Position numbers and translations under genes: made by a program
In this document: positions 1 through 12,000 of the stretch, one piece after another
Layout of the letters: each line of letters opens with the position of its first letter
Position numbering within the stretch: the first letter of the stretch is position 1
NCBI GenBank assembly: GCA_964247055.1
Contig: OZ176052.1
Coordinates: 11,098,001-11,162,000, forward strand
Reading direction: 5' to 3'
DNA length: 64,000 bases
DNA from: Paragordius varius
Taxonomy: Eukaryota; Nematomorpha
The notes under the pieces: model-generated
Database searches by the model: none
Told to the model about the DNA's origin: nothing
The model's input: only the letters and a program-made list of their open reading frames with translations

Positions 1-3000
1 CTACTTCAAAACCCTACGCTGATTATAATAAGTCAAATGTTATTCAATCAGTTAATACCCAATCTAACGTGTCTAAGGTGGAAAATGTTGCCTCCGATCT
101 AAGACATAACGTAGGAGCTCCATCAATGGCCAATAAAAATACCTATGCTGAAAATCCCGAAATACCAGATGCTATAAAAATTGTTGGCATGGCTCCTCGT
201 AATTCAATTAGCGACGATTTTTGGAGTACTCCGGTTATCTCGTCTGATACAACTCATGGGCACCCTAGTGCAGATAAAAATGTTTATGAAAATAAAATGA
301 CTAAGGTTGGGAAAGTACATCCACAAGCTTCAGACTTATCACATCCTACGAATGCGGAAAATATTCGTACAAACGTACATTATAGTTTAAGTGATAAACA
401 TGAACCATTGGCCGATCTTACTGCAAAATCTGTAACAAATCAATACCACAGTGGAAACGTTAATGATTTATCCAGTGACATGCGGAAAAAACCAATTATT
501 GTAGATTATCATGATTCACATATTGCTAGGCACCCCGATCAAACTACGGAATCAAATGTCGCTCATCGATTTGATGAACATTACGATCGTGATAAACCAA
601 TTATAATAGATTATCAAGATCCTAAAATGATGAATTTGTCAACACAAACACAGCAAAATCAGATAAGTGCCAAAGGTAATGCACAATTTTATGAGACACA
701 TCAAATTAATCCGGAACATTTGCCCCATCTAAAGGATAATCAGAAATATGAGCAATTCATGAATTTTGGCCACCCGAGTGCGCAATTAACGAAAATTATT
801 GCAAAACCACCCGGTGACATAATTACCGGTTTTCATGATCAAAACGTTTATTCTAATGTTGGGCAAAATATGGGGTCAAAAATCAATGAATCGCCTTATC
901 AACACATAGATAGCCATTTGGTAGATCATCATAATGTACCCAGTAAAACAGAAATAGCAACCACCATTCCGTACCAGGTTAAAGCTTCTCCGCGCCTACA
1001 ACATGAACCGAAACACGTAGTGACTGAGATCAGACCGAACCAAGTTTTACCTCATACATTGGAACAGAAAACATCTCATTACCAACCAGGTGTACCACAA
1101 CAATCAAAGTTACCTCATGAAATATCGAGTCATCCTGCTCATGCTTACTATCGACCAGAAAGAGATGAAATCGCTATTGATAATTTCAACTATAGTCGAG
1201 GAGAAGATGAAAATATCCCATATCCGTATGGCAAACATGAACATAAAACCGGCATCGATGATAATTTTAGTAAACCATCCCATATTTTAACTACAAATAC
1301 TGTTGTTAAAAATGATATCTCCGCTGATTTGGAAAGTACGCATCCATCTGCGCAATTTAAACCAGTTTTATCAAGTACAGTGGCTAGCCCTAATGTAAAT
1401 ATGGCTCAATCTAAAGTCGAAAAACCTGAAATATTCCGTCAAGTGGATAACGTTGACAAAACGTACCTTAATTATAGCGATAGTAATCCAAATTTTATTA
1501 ATCAATATGAAAGAGTTTCACCTGTATCCGACGCAAAGAGAGCCGAAGAACCGACATTTGTTAGCGCCCAGGACGAAGCGATGAGTCAAATGGCTAAAAA
1601 TTTTGCAAACACGATTGCGATTGGAACACCCGTTTTTATTGCTGCTAAAACTGCAAACGTTCCCAAGGATGCAAACTATAATGATATTACTACACCAATG
1701 AGTGAACGAACAGAGGGTAAACCATTCCATTCAGACAGTAATAGTTATAAAGGGAAAACGGGGCCAGTCATTGAAAATAAGAGTGTTTCAGATTTCAATA
1801 TTCATGAAAAACGACCTGAATCAAATGAACATTACAATCAGAAAATGATAAATAAAAATGTTCCTTCTCCATCAACACCCAAAGATACTAAGCATGTAGA
1901 ACAAATTCATGAAATTAAACCTTTTTCAGAAACTCATCAACATGTGGACAAACAGCGTGTTACGCAACAAACACCTAACCTAGCTTCACCTTTTCTTGTG
2001 CATGGTGAACCCGTATCTAACACTTCTTTCCAAAACAATTATGATAACCAAATGAACCAAATTGCAAAAAATATAGCCCAAACGGCTATAGCAGCCACCC
2101 CTATTCTACCTGGGCAAAAAACAGTGGCATTGGATGACACTAAAAAACCTGTGGAATATAATACAAATCAACAGAGAATTGAATCGCCACACCTACAACA
2201 ATCACCTACCGGAAAAAATATTGCTGTCCAAAAAGAGGTATCGAAAATGCCTGAAAGTAGCGGTGGATTTCTGAGTTTTGGAAACACTAATTACGGTGAT
2301 AAAGATATTGACATCAATGATCAGAATTATTTTGTACATCAAATTACTCCCGAAACTCATAGAATTCATGATAATATTCATGCCAAGACAAACTTAACCA
2401 CAGGTAATAATGATAAATCAGGAATTAACAAACAACACCCCGAATATTATAAGGATATTGAGATACCCGTTGAAATTGATTATCTTGATTACACTGATAA
2501 AAGGCCAAATTTCCATGACCCTAATGTTCTGCACGGGAAGAGATCCACCCCGACGGAAACATTTGGTGATATTCTTGTACACGGAGAACCTATCTCAACT
2601 CATCAACCAAGCTCTGAGAAACAATTAGGTCAATTGGCCAAAAATATTGCAGGGACTATTGTTGCAGCAACGCCTGCGTTGATTGGAGCAAATACTATCA
2701 CAGATAAATCTACTTCTAAGCAAGGAAATGCTGATAACACATTTTCACAAAGCCAATCAATCAAGTCTGATAAAAGTGTTGGACAGCAACCTTTATATTA
2801 TAATAATGATCGAGAAATTGATTTGACTGATCAAAGCTATTTCATACATCAAATCAAACCCGAAATGCATGAAACTCATGGCACTAAATCTTTTACGGAT
2901 ACAAAGTACACGAAAGATAACACAAAAGCTGGTACTAAGCAGCATTCAGAATTTTACAAAGACATTGAAATTCCTGTCGAAATCGATTATTTAGATTATA

Positions 3001-6000
3001 CGGAAAAATATCCGACGTTTTACGACAAATTTGGCAATAAAATTATCAAAGATGTTTTAGTTAATACACCTTATAAACCCACAAATAGCAATGAAACAAA
3101 AACATATATGACTGATAAAATGAAAAATGTTCCATCATCTTCATTTCAAACAGCACAAGGGCATAATGCTAACAAACCAGAACATTTTATAGAAATAGAA
3201 AGAGTGGATGATGATTATTTAGATTATACGGATCAAAATCCATTTTTTTATGATAAATTCGGGAATATTATTAAAACGCCTCAAAAGATTGACAATGCTG
3301 CTACAGTAATGATAAATAAAAAAACAGCGAAAGGAAATAATGGTAAACAGACGCAGTATATAGACAAAAATATCATTGAAAACAATACGAAAAAACAGCT
3401 AATTGATAAAAATAAAAGGGCCGGGGCATATCACGATAATAGTGTAAAACAACAAAATGCGCCAGAATACTTCAAAGAAATTGATAGAGTGGATGATGAC
3501 TATTTGGATTATACCGATGAAAATCCCTTCTTTTACGATAAATTTGGTAATAAAATATCGCATGATGGTAAGGTTACACAACAACAACAAACTCATTTAG
3601 CGGAGGGAGTGTCCACCCAGAAACCAGATAAGCAACATTTTGCTGATAATCAAACATTAACCAAATCTCGGCCGGAATATTTCAAAGAAATTGAAAGAAT
3701 AGAAGATGATTATTTGGATTATACTGATAAACATCCAACTTTCGTCGATGAGTTTGGGAACACTGTTCGCCATGTAAATTTTACAGATACCGCTCAAAAG
3801 GGGAGGCCTGATTTAACCAAAAATCTAATTGACAACACTGCACATACATCTCAATCCCAAAATAACGAATTTAATCAAAAAACCAGTCTTGGTGGAAATA
3901 TGAAGGGCAATATAGTAACACAAAATCAACCTCAACAATCAATGATTGATAGTAAACGCGAGAAACCGGAATTTTTTAGGGAGGTGGAAAGAGTTGAAGA
4001 CGACTACTTGGATTATACTGATAAGAATCCAAATTTTTTTGATCAATTTGGTAATCCTGTACATTCGAGTTCCTTACAGCATAAGGGGAGGCCTGAGTTA
4101 AGGGAAACAGCAAATAAATCATCCAAAAATACCAGTCCTAATCAAAAATATATTAAGTCTGAAATAGTTGATCATAATACGGATCAGAAGGGGAGGCCTA
4201 AGCAACATCAACCTCTGAAAAATGAAAACAAAAATGCACCTCAAAAAGATCATCACATCGATAAAATTATTGCGAAAAGCCCTGCGAAGCATACACAAAA
4301 TAGCGATGTAAAACCTATTCCAATAAAAACTATGGAATCTAAGGGGAGGCCTACCTCACCAAAATTAAATAAATCAAACGCCCTAAAACAAAATGTTGTG
4401 CCAGAAAATATTCTCTACGATCAAAAGACAAATGGCCAGAATATAGTTAGCTACAATCAAGCTTTACCAAATCAAAAATCAGATATTGGTTTTAACACTA
4501 ACGTTAAAAATAATAAAAATGATAATAACCACCAAATACATATTCATCAGGTGAAGCCTCAGTTAAAACCTGGCTTACAACCTGCAGATACGAAGTTAAA
4601 AGACCAGGGTAATAATCAAAGTTTACATCATTTAGACGGTATGGGCCAAACATTATCCTTATTGACATCAGAGCAAGATACACCCAAAGCTTATGAAAAT
4701 GTTCCAAATAAATCAAACGTTAAAAAACGGGCACAGTCCAAGAGTCCGCCTAAAAATAAAAATCAACCGAATCAAAAACGGGTCGAATCCAAATCTCCTA
4801 TCAACAACCAAAATAATAATGTTAAGAATAAAAATAATAGAAAAAACAAAAACACGGCAAGAAGTGTCAGTCGAAATGGTAGGCAACAAGAACACAACCA
4901 GCAAGTTGCAAACAAAGGAACTATAAATCAACCAGCATCACCTCATGTCATTGGTATTGAGAGCGGTCATGTTCCTCTAAAGGACCATCCTACTATTTCA
5001 TCTCCCTTAATTGCGCAATCTAAATTGTTATTACACGACGAAGAAAAAAATCTACCAAAGCAAGGCAATAACAAAATATCTTCTGTTCAATCAACTTCTA
5101 AACCACAAAATATTTCAGGTGAACAGTATCAATATCCTATTCCACACCAATCACCTCTTGAAGCGTTAAAGCATCATAATGCCCCAAATCACCCGTTAAG
5201 ACATAACGCGAACTATGAGAACACTTCTATGGAAGGATTTGACGCTAAGGACAATCGTAATATACATCATCAAGCAGCTCCTGTGCACGTACCCGATGCT
5301 TTGACCACCGAAGAATTTGAAACTGATGGATTAGCTCAAAGAGATTTTGATAAACATAGCAAAGAATATCACTTCACGGAACACAATGATAGGGTTAAAC
5401 CATCTGCCCAACATCATCATAGAGCCGCTGAAAAGGATCAAAAGCGTGAAAGAGATATTGAGGAGCAATACGAAGCATCTCTTCCGTCAGGACCTTTGAC
5501 TAATGACATAAAAATTGGCCACTCCGTCGTTCATACCAATAAACACGTGGATCGAAACGATCATCCCGTTAACTCAACACAATATGATGACAAAAAGTCT
5601 TATATTAAATCGGCGTCTAAACCACAAAATGTTGTTGAAGGTGATAACTATCAATATCCTATACCAAACCAGTCTCCTCTTGAAGCGTTGAGGCATCATA
5701 ATGTCCCGAATCAACCAACAACACACAAAGCAAATTATTCTGATACCGCTGTTGAAGGGTTTAATGCTAAAGACAATCGTAATTTACATCATAAAGCAGA
5801 TCCTGTCCACGTGCCTGATGCTTTGACCATCGAAGAATTTGAAACTGATGGATTATCTCAAAGAGATTATGATAAACATAGCAAAGAGTATCACTTCACA
5901 GAGCACAATGATAGGGTTAAACCATCGGCCCAACATCATCATAGAGCCGCTGAAAAGGAGGAAAAGCGTGAAAGAGATGTTGAGTTACAATACGAAGCAT

Positions 6001-9000
6001 CTCTTCCGTCAGGACCTTTACCTAATGACATAAAAATTGGATACTCTGTTGTTCACACCAATAAACACGTGGATCGAAACGATCATCACCCTATGAAAAA
6101 TTCAAACATTACCACCGCCGATAAAAACGTTCTCACCAAATCTAACATGGATTTCAATGAAGGTTCTCCCTTCTCTGAAACAATAAATTTGGTCAATCAC
6201 AATTTGAATACATCCGAAATCCAAGGAGATGGTAAATCAGTTCGTCAACCACATATCGATAATAATCATACACCAGGACAAGCTGATCACAAGCCTAAGA
6301 ATGTTCGTGAGAGATCCATTGATTCAGGATACGGTTTAACTTCGGCACAAATTAGTCCGGCTACGCCAATATCACCGCTTGCATCTCATCATCAATATAG
6401 CCCTAAATCGGATGTATCTGGTCAATCTCATAAATTACATCAACAAACCTCACCACGTATAAACACTGAGTCTATCCAAGTTACACCTGACCTTACAAAT
6501 AATGATCAATTTTTTAGTGGAAAAGATGATCGTAACACAAGAATTGGTAAAATTCATACAAGTAATACCCCAACTGTTGAGGAGTATGAAGCCAAACTGC
6601 CTACCTCATCTAATAAAGAAGAAACATCATCAACCTCGCATAAAAAGAGAACCCCATCCTTTAAACAAGTCATGAATGAGAAGGGTGAACTAGTGACAAT
6701 AATTAATCCTACGGCTTTTGAAGCATCTATCGTGTGTCCGCAAGGCCAATCAAAAACGACCATATCTTCTGATAAGGAGTTATCTAAACACGAAAAAGAA
6801 TGGGTTCAAAATAAGAAGCAAATAGGAGTGGTTGAAAAGGATACCGACAAAATTCAACATTCTGCTCAAGCGCCAAAACAAAATAAAGAAAAGATTGGAC
6901 AGACGAACAAAACAATCGAACCCACATCCATCTATGACATTAATTATCGTTTACACCACATGTTACAAAAGCCTGAGAACTTTAAGAACCCCGTGTATGT
7001 TACCGAAGTTCAAAAACTTGTTAGCGACGCAAAACAAAAAATTGACCCTTTGCTTCACTCCCTGAATGATAACGATCACAATGACGCTAAAATTGTAAGC
7101 ATGGCTTTTTTGCTTTTAATTTAAATGTGTGGGATAGCTTTTGCATGTATAAACGTTAATTATTTGCTTATGATAATAAGTGCAATGCTTAAAATAAGTG
7201 CCCGTATACAGCAACAAGCTCTATTATAGACCATATCTGTATTTTAAATGGCTAAAATAGTGTTTAATTTACAAGTCAGATGCATGAGATTTTAATTATA
7301 TTGGTTACTTTTTGGAAAACTGTGGAGAAAAAAATACTCTGTTCAATAAATATTAATTAAATTAATAAAAATTAAAAACATACATGGCTACTAACTTGTA
7401 AATTAAATAACTTTTTAATCATTTAAACACATATAAACTATAATAGTGCTCGTTACTGTAATAATAAGTGCCCGTGTATTACATATTTGGCAAGTTTGAT
7501 ATTTAATGCAAAATATTATTCCAACTTACGTAGAAAATACTGCAAGATTTGACGCACCTCAATAAGAATGTGGAAAAAACTAAGCATGCTATTTCAGTGC
7601 ATCAACCTATGGCCGATATTAAAGAGCTTAATGCAGTAAATGAGTTGGCTCAAAAACACATACCAGAACTCAAAACCAAACTGAGTGATCCTAAGCAAAA
7701 AGAAATTAATCAAAAACTTAATACGTTGGAGGGTATGGTAAAATCATTTAAAAATTTGTTAACCTCATTATCTGGAGAACAGGCACCCAAATTTCATGAA
7801 ATTCAAACTGATTTCAAAAAAATCCAAAATATTAAGGATATTGAACTTATAAAAGCCAAGTTAGCTACATTGATTGCCGAAATTAAACCTAGAATTGAGA
7901 AAAATCAAAAAGATATTGAAAACATTGTGACTCAACTTAAATCTAACAATCTGAGTGCGGAACCTGGTCAAGTACTTAAGAAACTAACCAATGAAACACA
8001 GGCTACGAATCAAGCTCTGAATGAAAAACTCAATAATTTAAATAAAATTGATGCAAATTTGGATGCAATCACTAAATTTTTTAGTAAGTTTGAAAAACAA
8101 AATCAGGAAATCTTAAATTGGGTAAATCAGACTCAACCTATGCTTGGGAAAGAAAAAATTGTTCCTGACAAGAAAACATTGGCTGATATATCAGTAATTT
8201 TTTACACATATTTTAATATTACTTAAATTTGACAAATTTGAAGCTTAACTTACATAAAAATTGCGTTTTTGTCCTTAGAAACAAATTACTGCAAACACTT
8301 TGACACTAGAAGAGTCAGAACGAGCATGTGACAATGTATTGGATCCGAACAGTTCGGTATCCAAAAGCATCAAAAAAAGTATTGGAGACATTAAACAAAA
8401 GATTCAACACGTGGATGGTATGTATAAGGATGCCCTAAATTCACAAACAACCCTAGCTAAAATTATGGATCAAACTGGACGTGATATCAAAAGAATCGAG
8501 AAATCAGTTTCGGATTTACAAGAACAGCGACAAAAAGCGCGTGTTGATGAATTGCCGCAACACTTGAAAAACGTTAACATTCTCAACGATTATAAGAAAA
8601 TAATTCCTGTTTTAGATCATTTCAATGTAAGTTTTTTGAGCAATGTTAACACAATTATTGTTTAAGTAAAATTATTTCATAAAAATTGGTGTTTTCCAAT
8701 ATGTTTTCACAGAAAACTGGGAAACAATACGTTCAGCTGTATCCCGCCATTAGTCAAATACGTACGGGTTTGGAAAAATTTGGACACGAGAAGCCTCAAT
8801 TTAACAAAAATTTGTCACCTTTTTATGATTCACTTAACACACTGACAGTTAACGCTGAGGATTTAGAGACAAAAGTTAAATTTTATTTGAATTCATTTCA
8901 ATCAATGCTTTTTAAGTAGTTTATTTATTTAATATATATATTATAGGATAAAGATACATTAAGATATCTCTTTAAGAAGATTGATAATGACTTAAAATCC

Positions 9001-12000
9001 GACAAACATAGCATAGATAAGGACTTCAAAGAAATCAATAATTTTATCTCATCCCAAGGATCTAAACCTGATGAAATGGATTTTGATCCCAATTCTCAAG
9101 AAATAACGGTTTTTTTCATATTTTATATCAAATGTTTTTTGTTTGTGTTTTGATGAATTAATAATTATACTTATGGTTTAATAGGATATTCAAACTCGTT
9201 TGGATAAGATTAAAACGAATCTTGACAAATATAAATCTGCATATCTTGATTCGAATCTTTTGCCCAAACTAAGTGAAACGTATCAAATTTATCAAGTTGA
9301 TGTACATATCCCTGCCGTTGATAAGCTGAAGGATGAATTGTCATCCACGCGTAAAATTATTGGGGACAGCGAAACACAATTAAAGAAAATTAAGCAAGAA
9401 AGGACGAATTATTTAAAAAATACTCAAAGTGAGTTGGAGAAAATAGAATCTTGCCAGCGGGATTTAGTGAGAGAGGCTCAAAAATTCAACAAAATCAATG
9501 AAAATCATGATTACGAGACATTAAGTGACAAAATTGAGGCTGGACTTAAACCTGCCCTTAAAACATTTGTAAACACATATGAGCCACGGATTAGGGAAAT
9601 CCAAAATTTGGTGGTAAAAACATAAAATTTTTGACATTCTTTTTTAAACCTTTTAATCTATATTATAAAATTCTTACGGTTAACTTTTAAAAAATATTAC
9701 CATTCATTTAGACACAAACCGTATCTACGCCGAAACATGGAAAAGATTCTCAAAGCCAAAAATTATCAGAAAAGGCTAAAGCTTTAACAACGGATTATTA
9801 TATTCCGATTACCGAATGGGTCCAGTATCAAATCAAAAAGTATATTTTTATTTTTAAATATATTTAAATACCAAAATCTGGATTCTAATTTTTTTTCATT
9901 ATTGTCGTCAGCCTAAAAACAATTAATATTAAGCCCTATAAAGAGCCTAACTAAGATATTTTTTCAAACATTTGTTTAAACTATAAATAAATAAATTTGT
10001 GCTTGTTTTATAGCGATGAAGATTTACTTAAACAAGCGGAACCATTGTTTGAAGAGGCCAACATGTTAACCAACAAACTTTCGCAAGATAAAACACTTCA
10101 TGACTTAACTAATGCGCTTAAACATGTGAAATCGGGTACAGTTTTTTCAGGGTCGGACGAAGGCGGTTTACTTGCTAACATAAGTCCCACCAATTTATTG
10201 GGTAAGTTGGGAAAAACCTTCTTCTCTAGCCATAGTCAATCGACCGACATTACTGACAACACTTTGTCGTCTGCAGAAAAGGGAAGTAAAAGTAGTCGTC
10301 AAAAAGTAAAATCATCTTCTTCGAATAATCAACACCCAATAAGTACTATCAAAGGGGGAGATATGGAATTTACGATTGACCATAATGCACCATCATATCA
10401 AACGCACCTCGGAACGGGTAATATAAAATTTGGAAAAACAAATGATAGTTTTCCCTTTCCTTCGGCTGTAAATGACAAACTTATCCCCTTCCTTAAACCG
10501 GGTGAAAAATTTAGTGACATAAGTCTGCAAGATGTTTTGGATCATGTATCAAACATTAAGCATAATTATTGGTCCCTTTCAAAGCCTCTAATTACTAACT
10601 TGCTAAACTTTAAAGAAACTATCTTGGATAAAGGTCATGGAAAACAACCGCAAACTCATGGTGCGTATGTTGAAAAGTTTAACAAGCTAATTGGAGACAA
10701 CACTAAAATTGTTAGCAAGGAAAAAGATTTATCGAGCAACGATACTCCCATGTTACATAAACAGTGCGCTTTATATGCCACTCAATTACAACAAGCCCTG
10801 GAGAACTTGGATTCTGATAAACAAGAATTTTTGAAAGCTGTCAAAGCTGAAATTCCGCATTACCTTAATTTTATAGAAACAAATATGCCATATCGAAAAC
10901 AAAAGGAAGTTTATACATTTAATCTGAGCAACAAGACACATGGAATAAAACCTATAGCACTTAAAAGCATGGATGAATTAACCAAATATCGTAGCCAAGT
11001 TGTGGTAACTAATTTTATTTTTTAGTAATTTTCAAAACAAATTATGCCAATTTTATTTTAATTTATATTAGCTCGAAAATGAAGATATCAGCATATTGCT
11101 AAATTTGTTGGACAGAATCGAAAGAGAGATCTCAGAAATTCCTGAACTTGAAGAATATTTGAAACAAATTCAAGAATTGCGAAAAAAATTAAATAGCGTC
11201 AAAACTTATTTAGAGGTTATTGAAATTTTTGATAATTATGATTGTAAAAATTAAAGGTGGTAAATATACCTTAGATGAATTTGTAGTTAGAAAATAGTTT
11301 TTCAAAACATAATATATAGAATTTGGTCAAATTATTTTAATATTAGAATTTTTAAAAAGAAACTATTTACTACATTTTTTTATAATTATATATATAACTA
11401 ACTCATTTCATTATTACTTCATCTTTAGGTGAGACACAATGATACCGAGTTAGCAATCACTCATGTCAATGATATAATACGTGAGGACAAAGAGTTGGAA
11501 GGAAAACTGGAACCTGTTCATAAACAATATCAACAAGCCATATCAAGTAAACCATTGTATGTCCCCGGTTTACAAACGGTAAAAGAGTTGGGTCATTCTC
11601 TCCTAACTGATGTTAAGGGCTTAAAAGCATCCAAACCATTTGAATGGCACAAAATGCATGTGGCTTCACCCCTGGCCCTACATGTTGATATTATACCGGC
11701 TGTAATGAATAAACTTAACAAGGTTGAGGCCAACGTTAAAAATATGATCACCGAAGTTGACAACAAATTAAAGGTTGATTTTTGTGTTGTATTATGATAC
11801 AGTAAGTAGTACCCATCCCATTTTATACAAATTTAAAATAAGGTTTTATAGAGCAGTAAAAAATGTATCTAATTATTTGGAATATTTCTGGAATATTATT
11901 AAATGTCTATTTATTGATATTGAAATATTTTTTGATCCAATAAAATTTTATCATAATCATACACAATTATATTTTAGCAGTACAAGGATCAACCCCTGAG

